Under the pieces are notes generated by a model, which was not told the origin of the DNA, ran no database searches, and saw only the letters and a list, made by a program, of their open reading frames with translations. From assembly GCA_963210315.1 (NCBI GenBank), contig OY723317.1, forward strand, positions 1,240,001 to 1,304,000: a DNA stretch of 64,000 bases, in the 5' to 3' direction. This DNA comes from Rhynchopus euleeides (taxonomy: Eukaryota > Euglenozoa > Diplonemea > Diplonemida > Diplonemidae). Each line of letters starts with the position of its first letter. Position 1 is the stretch's first letter. This document shows, one piece after another, positions 45,465 to 57,300 of the stretch. Both the position numbers and the translations under genes were made by a program.

Positions 45465-46303
45465 CTCTCCAGTTGGCCAGCAAGGCGAACGGTACGTGGG
45501 ACAGACTTCCCTTCCATCCTTGTGCGCGCCCTGTCGACTGGGGAAAACTTAGAAAAGGTTTTTTCCTCTGCGAAACAACCTTAGAAAAAAATCCCCTAAC
45601 AAAATTCTTAGAAAAAAACTTTTTTTCCCCTTACAAAAATTCTTAGAAAAAAAGTTCAGAATCCTGAAAGTGGGGAACAAGCCCCCCAGTTAGGAACAGC
45701 CCTGGTCTCATTTTTGGCGGTTTTTTTTGTGATTTTGGGACAGTAAAACAGTCAGAAAAAACGCCATAAAAAAATAGAAAGTGACCCCATCGTGATCCGC
45801 ACAGAGCTCCAATAGTCCAAAGAAGGCAGAGAAGCGGAGAAGAAAAATGGACCTAGCGGGTGGCCCGGTGGGTGGTGATGCCCTCGTCATGCAGGTCTCT
45901 TCTGTTTTGAAGGTGCACACATGGTGGACTCCAGCCACCATGTCTAAGAGGGAGTCTAAGACTGCAGTCTGGAGGGCTGAGACGAGAACTCAAACGACTT
46001 TCAAGCAGTCTTGAAGGTCGCCAAGCCTATTGGGGGCAACTAACAGATGAGATTTGTTTGTTGCCTGTCGTCACAGCTAGGTGCCCATCTCTTCGATAAC
46101 GGAATGTGTGCAGAGATCTCGTGGACCCTTTGGCCATTCTGTCGTGCACCCACTCCACCCACAACGCACACCTGTCACGAGTGGTCGCTCCCCCGTCCTC
46201 CTCCACCCTGAAGGTTGAACCCTCAAGGACCAGTGATCTCCTGCTGGCCGGGCTGCGATACAGCGAAGCCTTCCTACTTACAAGCGAATCCAGACTGTAG
46301 GGA

Positions 46304-46363
46304 ACAGATGTTCACTACCGTGGCCTCCGGCGGCTGGGGGGCTCCGCCCCCCAGACCCCCCTG
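46304..46363 (+). repeat. 60-bp dispersed GC-rich repeat
   Basis: Forward copy in the segment shared with hAT copy A (10581-10640). Confidence 0.9.
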
Positions 46364-46605
46364 TGTAAAAGCATTGCACCAGACCGGTTTTTTGGGCGAG
46401 AGTCCAAACTTTCAAAGCAGCTGCTGCGCCTGCCCCACCAAGCAGCCTCAGTACGACAGGACGCGCGCAGGCACCGGGCCCTCTCAGATTCTGGGAGGGT
46501 TTGCGCGGGTCGCGCGCGCCGAAGGCGCGCGCGAAAAATTTTCAAAACCAGAAAAACCGGAAAACGGCGCCAGAAAAAAAGTCTATCTTATACCCTGGTC
46601 CCGCC

Positions 46606-49600
46606 CCAGTACAAAATAAAAAAGTGACATTACGAGGCCATATTGCGTAGTTCGTGCGTACTTGTGCGTAGTTCGTGCGCACATCATGCGAAGCACTTTC
46701 AGCAACACCATAAAAGGCAGAAATTTGGGGTTGGTGTCGTTTGGAGTACCGGCAACCAAGAGCTAGGGCCATCTGGGGTTGGGAGGTGGGGGTGGGCCGC
46801 ACACAGATGAGAGTTTTGCGCGAAGGGGAGCTGGCACGATGCCCTCCACGCAGGGGGGGTGTTGAACGATTTTGTTTCAAAAAATAATAATAGGAAGGCC
46901 TGGTGGGCAAGCAGTTTCTTTTTGGGCACCTCCTGTCACACCCCACACATCCCAGGCATGGGCGCCGTTTTTTTTGTAACTTTCTTTACGAGGAACAAAA
47001 GAAGCGCAAATAGGGGGGGGCGGGGGTTGGGCCATTTTGCGTCTGTGTGTGGGTCCCCCCGCTACCGGCAAGCCTTCGGCTTTATTCGGCGATCTTCACC
47101 TAAAAAATAGGAGGAAATGCACCGGAAAAATGTATCGTTTTCTTCACCGGAGAGAAAACATGATCCGGAAAGCGCAGATTCCCCGTTTTGACACCGCGCA
47201 AAAAGCCCCGCACCCCACCCTCCAAGCATTGTGGGGTTGGTGCCGACGACCCAACCAACTTGCTTTTTTGTTGGCCGTGTCTCTTCCTTTCAGGTTCGTC
47301 TGGCCACACGGCGGCATTGACCTCTGCCTCTTCCCCTCCTCGTCCCCTTTAAGTTGGTCTCAACCTAGAGTGTGGGACCGCCCGACACACACACACAGTG
47401 TCGGCTTTTCCCACCGCGCCCTGCCTGTCTATGTGCTCCAGCAGAGCACCACCCATGAGGGCACCAAACAGCACAGGACGACAGGATGCGCGCAGGCCAT
47501 CGTTCCTTCTCTCCAACAACAAGGCAGAGAACCCTCGCGGTGCAAGAAAGGGGTAACAAGGCTTGGGGAGAGTGTCGCAGATCTCCCGTAGGGATTCGCC
47601 TTCTTGCCATGCATGCATTTTTTTTCGACAGTTTTCGTTCAGAGCTGTCAGGGAGGGGGGGATAGGAGGTCGGTCTTCGCTATCAGCAAGTGTTCTGGCG
47701 AAAAGCTGCTGTCGGCGATTTTTTTCCACCTATAATAAACAGGCGGATGCACCAAAAAAGATAAGGCGTTGTTTGTGCGCCAAAACCCGGGTGAACAAAC
47801 CTCACGTGGTTTGCCTGATGAAGGTTGGTGAATGTGCGCACAGTCAAAGCAACAAGGCAAGGTAGATTGTGTTTGTCACCCAAAGCGCTGCCAAACTACC
47901 TTTATCTTTTTCACTGTGACAAGCTTCTTGTTGTGTGTGAAAACGCACCGTCGCGAAGACCATCGGATTTATTCAACAAACAAATACTCTCTCATTTTTT
48001 CGGGTCGCGGTTAGGTTTCGAGGGACCACACACCGGGTGCTGGCTTCAGTCCAGTCGTTGGCGTGAGTATCTAAGAAGAAACAGGAAGGGGTTTGGGGAG
48101 CAGAAGGGGAAGAGGGTGTTTGGAACATGGGGGCTTTCTGTTGGGTTTCTTTTTGAAGAGGGTTCTTATCATCGCATATTATACACACTGTGCCCACGGG
48201 AAAGGCAGGGGCCACAGGCTGCAATAGCTGCCGGTGCCGCTCCCGCCCATCCGTCCCCCCTCCTCACAGTGGGATCGATTTAACTTAATTCTTTTTGGGG
48301 TATCGCCGATGGAATTTTCCGGCGAGGACGAGATGATGACCAGACTGCGGCGTGCCCAACGATGGTCAACATCGTCAACGAGTTAGACATTTTTTCCCCC
48401 GTGTTTTTTGCCTAGCAGCCCCAGGTGAAGGAGAGGCCGCATGTTTTGCGGCTGCTCTGCTGATGTAGATCGTTCGCATCGACGGCTACAGCCTGGAGGG
48501 GGGTGAGTTGCCACTTTTGCTTCCGGTGTCAACGACCTCAGCAACCCTCCAGCAGGACAGATGGGGGCTGTGGCTCGCACAACATGTTTGACCCCCCCCC
48601 CCCTCCCCCAAAGGGTCTGGGCTGCTTTTACCCGCGGAGTATTTTTGGAATGAAAAAGAGCATCATCACAATTTCTGACATGGGAAGATTAAAAGGGGCT
48701 TGTGGACCTGCGCCTTCGGCTTCCCATCTGCCCTCCCACACATTCCCCACCCCCGCTGCTCTCCCCCACCACCCACCCACCCATCCCCCTGGCCACTTCT
48801 TCGCTTCTCCGTCGCCAGGGGACTGAAGGGGGGGGGGGGCAGAAAGGACATGCGGTATGTGAAGAGGGCAAAAAGAACGACGGCGGAGTGATGTCCTATA
48901 CACAATCAACAAAAGAGGGGGTGGTGGTGGTGGGGAGGGAGAGGGGGTGATCCGGTAAGAAAATCTGTCTGATTTTTTGAAAAAAAAGGGGGGGGGGGGG
49001 CGCTCCATTTCAAAACAGGTTTACGAGAAATCAGCTATGCATGGCAACAGGGAGAGGGGGTGGGGGTTGAGAGAGAGGGAGGGAAAGGGGGGGGGGGGGG
49101 ATGTCTGCAGTTCGTTAGTTCAATACCCGTGGGTATGTCTGCTGACACATGCCCTTTTGCTGCAGGGATAGCGCCGGGCCGTGCTGGGGGAGTGTGGCCA
49201 AGCCAAAGGGGTTTTTGAGGTTTTATTTTCACTCTCATAAATGGGCTGCCCCGCCGACTGTGCTGCGGAGTGCGGGCACCGACCAACACTCCGACTGTTT
49301 TGGTGTGTCCTCCCGATGCGATTCCTGGGGATTTCCCGGTGAATCGAACAGTGTGTTGTTGCTGGCATGGCACCCCTCTGGATTGGACTCGGCAGCACAG
49401 TGGTGACTTCCGTCGCCAATGCTCCGAAACCACGCAGCCCATTCAGCCCCAACTGACACGGTGTCACTCACAGCTGTTGCGGGAAGCGACATGCCCCCCC
49501 AGCACAGGGGACTGGGGGCCATCTTATCAGCAAAGGAATGCCGGAATCCTGTTCCAGGGTTCGGGTCCAGGGAAGTCACCGAGAGAAGAGACAGGGATTT

Positions 49601-50145
49601 TCAGCGTTGTGTCCGCATCAGGAGGTTCCGACAATTCCCAGGAGGAAAAGTTCAGACTCTCTTCTGCGACTGCCTTCTTGGGTGAGTGCCCCAAGGCAAT
49701 GCGGAGGCCCTGCGAAAGCCAACCTCCCCCGGGCCCCCAAAAGAACTGCAGCAAATCAAAAGATATATCGATGGGACGAATGCGTTCATCGTCAAAGCTT
49801 CAAATCATACGGGCCTTTCATTGTTTCCCATGCCCCCCCCCCTCCCCCCCGCCACGCTTCGTCCCCCCCCCCCTTCTTCCCGTTCTTACCTCCGTCACAA
49901 CTCGGAAACAACAATTTTTCGTTTTCCACGTGACGGTGCAAAAATGCAGAGATAGTGTGCCCAATACGCCTCCATTGGAGGGACTGGGCCGGAAATGGGG
50001 ATGGGGGAGGGGGGGGGAAGGGAAAGGGTGGGCGTTCTTTGGTAAGGCGCGGCCCTCCCTTGTGGGGGTAACTAAAAACAAAGGGTGGTGGGGGTGGGGT
50101 GGGTGTGGAGGCAGGTAGTTCTACTGGGGGGGTTACTCAGGTGTA
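46606..50145. other. Gene-poor stretch with dispersed repeats
   Basis: Contains the repeat at 47754-47942 and a possible MITE left end (GGTCTTCGCTATCAGC) at 47671. At 49164-49684 both strands have open frames; on the plus strand a CTGCAG acceptor-like site at the left and CTTGG/GTGAGT donor-like site at 49682 could bracket an exon, but no family is recognisable. Confidence 0.4.
47754..47942 (+). repeat. Dispersed repeat, uninterrupted copy
   Basis: Runs from AAGATAAGGCGTTGTTTGTG to CTTGTTGTGTGTGAAA, including TGCCTGATGAAGGTTGGTG. It is the empty-site counterpart of the copy at 51131-51432. Confidence 0.85.
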
Positions 50146-50837
50146 CACGGTGGGATCTTGTAAATTTTACATGTATAACTACAAGTATATACATGTATTA
50201 TACATGTATAATACTTGCATGTCAACTATTATACATGTATAATACATGTATATGCCTGAAATATACATGTAAAATACATGTATATCAAGTAAAAATACAA
50301 GTATAATACTTGCATGTCAACTATTATACATGTATTTTTACTTGATATACATGTATTTTACATGTATATTTCAGGCATTTACATGTATTTTACATGTATA
50401 ATACTTGTCATGCAAGTATTATACATGTAAAATACTTGCATGACAAGTAAAATACATGTATAATACTTGCATGACAAGTAAAATACTTGCATGCAAGTAA
50501 AATACATGTATTTTACTTGCATGCAAGTATTTTACTTGTCATGCAAGTATTTTACATGTATAATACTTGCATGACAAGTATTATACATGTAAAATACATG
50601 TAAATGCCTGAAATATACATGTAAAATACATGTATATCAAGTAAAAATACATGTATAATAGTTGACATGCAAGTATTATACATGTATTTTTACTTGATAT
50701 ACATGTATTTTACATGTATATTTCAGGCATATACATGTATTATACATGTATAATAGTTGACATGCAAGTATTATACATGTATAATACATGTATTATACTT
50801 GTAGTTATACATGTAAAATTTACAAGATCCCACCGTG
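50146..50837. mobile_element. 692-bp palindromic TACATGTA element, copy 2
   Basis: Same termini as 31147-31755, with TA duplicated at both flanks (50144-50145, 50838-50839). It is about 80 bp longer because of additional TACTTGCATGCAAGTA modules in the centre. No coding capacity. Confidence 0.9.
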
Positions 50838-51130
50838 TAACATTCTGGGGGGGGGGGGGGTTATGCGAGAGTTCTTTGTAACTGTTTTGGGCCAGAGGCG
50901 GATATTGCTGTCTTCAGCAAGTCAGCAATAAATCCCCTGTTGCTTTCTGTGGGAGAGGGTATGGGGAGTGACGGCGGTGCAACGACGCGCCGGCGGTTTT
51001 ATTTCTCGCAGTTTTTTCCGGGAGGGGGGGGGGGTGAAGGGGTGGGTCTGGTGTAACTCCGGGGGTGTGTGTGCCTAATTTTCGAGGGAATTTTTTTCGG
51101 AATTTTCAAGACCCCGTCCTTTTTTCGCCA

Positions 51131-51432
51131 CAAAAAGATAAGGCGTTGTTTGTGCGCCAAACCCGGGTGAACAAACCTCACGGGGGGCCTTCGCTCAGAA
51201 ATGCAGAGAAGTGATGAATGGTGAGCCGCCTCACAACACTGGCTGCAGAGTGACACAGTTTGACACACAGTGGCACAGAGTGAAGGCCTCCCACGTGTTT
51301 TGCCTGATGAAGGTTGGTGTGAGTGTGCGCACAGTCATAGCAACAAGGCAAGGTAGATTGTGTTTGTCACCCAAAGCGCTGCCAACTATCTTTTTTCACT
51401 GTGACAAGCTTTCTTCTTGTTGTGTGTGAAAA
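51131..51432 (+). repeat. Dispersed repeat interrupted by a MITE
   Basis: Same repeat as 47754-47942, split after AACCTCACG by about 110 bp and resuming at CACGTGTTTTGCCTG. Confidence 0.85.
51182..51292. mobile_element. MITE of the GGCCTTCGCT subfamily
   Basis: The left end GGGGGCCTTCGCTC and the complement of the right end (GGGAGGCCTTCACTC) pair. Comparison with the empty site at 47754 shows a short (2-4 bp, CACG) duplication; its exact length is ambiguous because of the G run. The interior has CGAAATGCAG/AGAAATGCAG, shared with 62049. Confidence 0.85.
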
Positions 51433-52217
51433 AAGAATCCCCCGTCTGGTTTAGGCACATCCCCTGAAGACCACACTCCGCCCACATCTCCCCCACCACC
51501 TCCAACAGAGATAACCGCCTTCATCCCGCCGTGCCGTTACAGGTTTCTTACGCCATCTGTTTTTTTTTACTTCAGAGAAGGAGGCGACCCTCTGTTTTTT
51601 TTGTGTTGAAAAAAAAGAGATCCCGCCTCCACCTCCTTCTTTCTGGGTTCTTGGGGGGGGCGGAGGGCGGGACAGGAGGACTTCCCTCCGTGTGCGCGTG
51701 TGGCCAAACCTGCCACCCACATCTGGTTGAAAGAGGGGGGGCGGGGGGGGGGTGGCACGCCTTCCTGCACTTCTGGGCAAACAGGCAGACACCCACACCC
51801 ACACCCATACCCCCTCTCTCTCCCACACCACACGGATAACCTCCTGTTGCTTGGTTTTCCCCCTCGGCATGCATTCGGCTGTGAATCGCATTTTGTTCTC
51901 CATTCTGAGAATTCGGATTGCCCCTTCTCTCCGGCACGGGGAGGGGGTCAGGAATCCAGGGAATTTGCCAGGCCAGGGCTGGGGCATCCCGCCATCTGGC
52001 AAAGAATGGATCGAAACCCAATCCCGCACGCTCGCAGAGGGGACACACCGAGGGGGAGGGTGTAGGTCGCCGTTTCAGGTTCTTCTGGCGAGGATTCCTT
52101 GTTTGTTTCTTTGCAGGGAGAAAAGGATCACACCGGTTTGTGTTGGCGCAGTGCATTTTTTTTTTGCAAAGACACACAGCCGAGAGCAGCGCTCACCCCG
52201 CCGCAACCTCCAACCGC

Positions 52218-52251
<34 letters not shown>

Positions 52252-54349
52252 GCGCAGCAGGCAGCAAGACCAAGCCAGATCGCATTATTTTTCAGTTGCA
52301 GGGGGGTGGGTGGTGAAGGGGTGTGTGTGTGTGTGTGTGATATGATACGGGTAGAACTTGCCCCACCTGGGCTATACACAATTTCAAAACATGATGGGGT
52401 AGGGAAGGGGAAGAGGGGTGGGGGAACTGGGGGGGGTGGGGTAGGGGGTGGCGGATAAAGAGAGAGAAGGAGGCAATGCCTCAACTGACTGAGTGGGATG
52501 GTCCTCTGGAGAGTGTGTCATCTCCACCCTCTCTCTCTCTCTCTTCTCTTACCTCACCTCACCTCACCACACCTTGAATGCAGAAAGGTGAGTCTGAGAA
52601 AACAAACGCGATGCACGGCGTGCAACCCGTGTTTCTCGAACAATATCATTTTTCGTGGCTGCATCTCTTACAGAAGATACGGCTCTTCTTCGTCTTTTTT
52701 GCAGAAACAGAAGAAAATGTCGTGACATAGGGCAAACCCCCCCCCCCCCGCAAACCCCGGGTTTTGCCGGGTTTAAACGGTGCGGATAGGAAGGATTTTC
52801 TTTTTTGGGGCACGTAGGATTGAGAAGAAGGGAGACAGGGCACCCCTCCCCTCCCTCCCTCCATCCCCTCCCCTCCCCTCCCCTCCCCTCCAAGCCCACC
52901 TCACCATCCCGCTTCCACACGAGAGAATCAGCGTGTTTTTTTTGCTGTCCGCCTGATGTCTCTCTGGCTGTGCACCACCCTTGATGATGTCTGGTCTCTC
53001 TCTGTCTGAGGGAAATCCCTCCCAGAGCAGCGCCATCAGAACTATCAGCCAGGGGAGGTCTTCGCCACGGTGCCGACAACGGCGAGTTTTTGGTAATTTT
53101 GGGACCAAAAAAACCCCCCCATCAAAGGGTCTACAACGGCATATCCCTTTTCATTCCCAAATCTGAATACTGGAGGCCAGATATGGGGTACACACCGTGC
53201 ACGGCTTTGCATCCCTGGGCAACTGTTGAACCCAGAGGGATTGTGAAACGTTTTTTTTGAGAAATGATAACGAAAACGACGGGATGTGTGCACAGGGGAT
53301 GGATGGATGGAAGAGAGGGCGGGGTGGGGCACAGCTTTCAAAAAGGAACGAAGGCAGGGATGCGGGTTCCCTACCTCCTGTGCCATGGGTATTGCTTTGG
53401 AGGGTTGGAGGCGGGGAGTGGGCAGATGTCGGACAGATGCTGTTTTGATTGGAAATGGGTATATGTTACTATGTGTGGGGGGGTGGGGGTGGGGAGAGGG
53501 GGAGTTATGTATTTTTTTTTCGAAACTTCTTTTTTGGAACATCAGAAATGGAATATGCACAACGCGGAGTGAGGGGGGGAAAATAAATCGGCTACTAACC
53601 TGACAGTGGCAGGGCAGCGGCGTACACAATTCTCTTCATTTTTTTCCCCCACTTCTTCCTGGTGTTTACTGTTCCAATAACAAACACCACCAACAGGCCA
53701 GAGTATGAGAACGACAGCCTTTGGCACACACATAAGCCTGGCAGGCCAGACCACCTCACCAGGGCTACAGATCATACACGACCCGCCGAATCGGGAGATT
53801 GGTTCGTGTTGCAGGTTACTGGCCACGACACCCCCGCCTGGATTGCGGGTTCCGTCCCTGTGGGCCGGACTGCCGAACTGCCACACAGAGGCAACCTCGC
53901 CACCCCTCAGAGACCCACCTGTCTTCTTGTGTTGGGTTCATGTCGTGCTGTTGTGCTGTGCACAGCGGGCGCACACATATCTTTTTTTGAACGATTTGAA
54001 CGATTTTTGGCCGTGCTCGTAGCATTCCCCGTAGAGGGGGTCGCTATTTCGTGTTCTCCTGGCCGCACGGAGGCATTGCCTTACGTCGCCTCTTCCTCTT
54101 TTCCTTTGGTGGTGTGTTGGTCTGGCACAGAGGGCGGGACCGTGCTGATATGCACAGTGACGACTCTCCCTTTTGTTTTGTGCCCGCCTCCACCGAGATT
54201 CGGCTGATGCCTCTCAGACTGGGGGCGGGCGGTCGCCGACGCTGACGCGCCTGGCGGCCTGTGGTAAGTGACGTGGGGCTGGGATGGGGGGGGGGGGGGG
54301 TGCTGGGAGGTCGGGCCGAAGCCCTTGTTCTCTGATGATGTTATTTGGT

Positions 54350-57300
54350 TCACGCGTTCAGGTAGTCCTTCTCGCCGTGCTCCGTTACCCCTGCCTCGGC
54401 CAGGTAGCGCAGCGCCTCCTTGCAGTTGTGCAACAGCAGGTTGTGCACGTTTGTGGCTGTGAGGTGGTGTCGGGCCGACGCTGTCGCGGGGCAGCCGAAG
54501 AAGAGGTGCTTCAGTGAGACCCCAGGCGGGGGGTGGCCCGGCGCATGCTTCAGGCAGGGTTGGCAAGGTGGTTGTGCCGTGCCCGGGATGTCATGGTCGT
54601 AGACCAGGCGGTGGTGGTCGGCCCGGAGTCGGCGGATGGTGGTTTCCCCTAAGCGGGTGAGTCCCTCCATGCGGAGGTCGGGGCGTTGCAGTCGCGTCTC
54701 CCCGATTCCCGAACGGTACGCGTACACGCTGTCCGTGCGGGGCACCGTTGCGTCGTTGTAGATGTGTCGGCGGAGGACGACACGAGCCGACGCGAGGCTA
54801 ACCGGTTCCATCTGCGGCCGGAAGGCACCGATTTGCGCCTGTTTGTCAGCGAGTTCGTTCCCTGCTACCCCAACGTGTGACGGGATGTAGCGGAGGTGGG
54901 TGGTGACATCGTGGGTTTGGGCGAGCTCGTTCAACCACCTCCAGATGTCCCATTCGGTGGATCCTCTCGCTCGCTGCGGGCCGCTCAGCAGCGCGTTCAG
55001 TGCGCTCTGCGAGTCTGTGAGGATGGCGATCGTTTCGCCTGGGGATACCAGGGTGCATAGGTGAGCGAGGGATTCTCTGATGGCCACCAGCTCCGCCTGG
55101 TAGCTGATGCAGCGGAGTCCTGCCGGCCAGGCGAGCTTTTTCCTGAGGCGGCCCTCCGGCATGCTGTACACCGCTGCTCCTGCGCCGCCCTGCTGTTGCC
55201 GCGATGTGGAGTTGGAGACTGACCCGTCGGTGTACACATGCCAGGCGCATGTCGGGAGGGCCTGGATGGTCTGCTCTGCCAGGTCCCGGAGGGTGTCTTT
55301 CGGGGTGGCGGCCTTTGGGGCGGTGAGCCCCGGCAGCGTCGCCAGGATGTGTACTCGTGGCAGCACCAGGTTCCATTCCCAGGGGGGGATGGGGTGTGCT
55401 GCATGCAGGGGGGCCAGCAGGGGGGTGCGCCCGTCGACCTTCGAGGATTTCACCAGACTCCGTGCCTGATGTAGCCAGCTGCCTCCCGTGTTCCCGGTGT
55501 TTAGTTGCGCCCGGTATCCTGGGGAGTGGGGCACGCGGCGGAAGCGTTCGTGGTCTGTGCACACCGCGACCTTGAAGTCGAGGTCGAGGTCTCGCAGGTG
55601 TGATTCCCAGAGGAGCTTTGCCGTGCTGGTGTTCTTCATACAGCCCGTGATGATCAGGGCTGCCATGCGGTGGACATCTCGCAGGCGTTTGAGGTTCTTC
55701 GTGGACAGGCCAGGGGTGTAGACGCTGGCGGCGTACATCAGGATGGGGTAGACATATGTCAGGTAGGCCTGGCGCAGCGTGTCTCCACTTGAGCCCCAGT
55801 CAGTGCCTGCCAACATACGCAGAATGCTCAGGCGTCGCATGCAGGTGGTCACGACGTGGTCGACGTGGTCTGTCATCGTGTGGCAGGCATCGATGTAGAC
55901 CCCGAGGTACTTCGCTGTCGATTCGTGCTGGAGGGGGGTGCCGTCTGGGAGCTCCATGCGTCTGTGCTCGCCCAACGCTGCGGGCGTCGTTCCCATCAGC
56001 GTGTAGCAGCATTTACTGGGGGAGAGCTGCAGCCCGTGGAGTGGGATTTCGGCGGCGAGTGTGGATATGACGCCCTGTGCGGTGCTTAGGGCTTCAGTGT
56101 AGTTGTCCCCGACGACGAGTACTGCGATGTCATCTGCGAACACCGCTGGGTGGATGTTAGGGGAGGCGGTGATGGCTCGAGATACATCGTCCATCACGCA
56201 GTTGAAGAGCAGGGGCGAGAGCACTGTTCCCTGCGGGACCCCGTTGTTGAAGTCGTAGTAGTCGCTTCTTACCCCGTGCACCTGTGCGGCGGCTCGGCGG
56301 TTGCTGAGGTAGTTGTGTAGCCATCTGGTGAATTTCGGGGGGAAGCCCTTCCGTCTGACACTGTTGATGACTGCGTGCTTGCTGACCTTGTCGAAGGCTT
56401 TCTCGAGGTCGAAGTACAGGGTGACAGCTGCCTTTCCGGAGGAGAGGGCGTCCGTCGCTGTTTGGGTGATGTAGGCTAGTTGGTCGGTTGTCGATCTCAG
56501 CCGCTGGAACCCTGCCTGGTTCGCGCAGTGCCCCTCCACCTGTGGGTAGGCGTCGTCGAGCATGAGCTGCTCCATGCGCCTCTTCACCATTTTTTCTAGC
56601 ACCTTGCACGCTGTGCTGGTGAGCGCGATTGGTCGGTACGAGGACGCTGCCGTTGCTGGCTTCCCCGGTTTCAGGATCGGGATGATGACTGCTCGTGTCC
56701 ACGCGTCGGGGAGGATGCCGCTGTTCCACGACAGGTTGAGCACATGCAGGAGTCCCTGCCGTGCCTGGGGGCCCAGATGCATCAGCAGCTCGTTGTTGAG
56801 GTCGTCAGGCCCTGGGGATTTCCGCTCCTGCAGTTCGGATAGAGCCGCGTTCAGCTCCTCTTTGGAGAAGTCGTCTTCGGCAGCTGAGAGCTCGGGGGGT
56901 GTCTGGTCATTCGCATGCTGCGGGGTGTGTGCTGCTTGTGGCTGTTGGTCGCTTCCTTCGCTGATCTTGGCGTAGTGGCTGCAGAGGAGGTCCGCCTTAG
57001 CTTTGGGGTCGGTCACCGGGACCCCTCCGTCGACAAGTGGGAAGGCAGCCTGTTGGATTTTGCGGCCGTCGAGTTCTCGCACAAGCCGGAAGGTGGCGCC
57101 GAGGTCGCTGCTGGTGCTCGCGGCCTGGCACCTGGTTTCCCAGGTTGTGCGCTTTGCTTCGAGGACGGCGTTGGTGGCGTCGGTGGTCAGCTTGTCCAGC
57201 TTGTCGTAGTCGTCCTGGGACAGGTGTGCGGTCTGGGCGTGTCTGCGCGATTCCTCGTTCCGCGCCCGTATCGCACGTTTCACCTTGCTTGTGAACCACC

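Larger units (their letters stand above)
44403..46597. mobile_element. Non-autonomous hAT transposon, copy B (2195 bp)
   Basis: Same termini as copy A (CAGGGGATAAGATAG and CTATCTTATACCCTG) with its own perfect 8-bp duplication GTCCCGCC (44395-44402 and 46598-46605). The right 890 bp matches copy A except for an internal deletion of roughly 230 bp around 45945. The left interior is different, and there is no transposase. It carries three 60-bp repeats. Confidence 0.9.
50838..54349. other. Gene-poor stretch with microsatellites
   Basis: Contains the interrupted dispersed repeat (51131-51432), a (CA)n tract at about 52219-52249, (GT)n at 52321-52339, CTCCC tandem repeats near 52845-52890 and G/C homopolymers. 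Frames open on both strands at 53.6-54.2 kb show no recognisable protein. Confidence 0.45.

Noticed and set aside
49164..49684. Candidate plus-strand exon bounded by CTGCAG and GG/GTGAGT
   Set aside because: Both strands are open, no family is recognisable and no phase-consistent neighbour exon was found.
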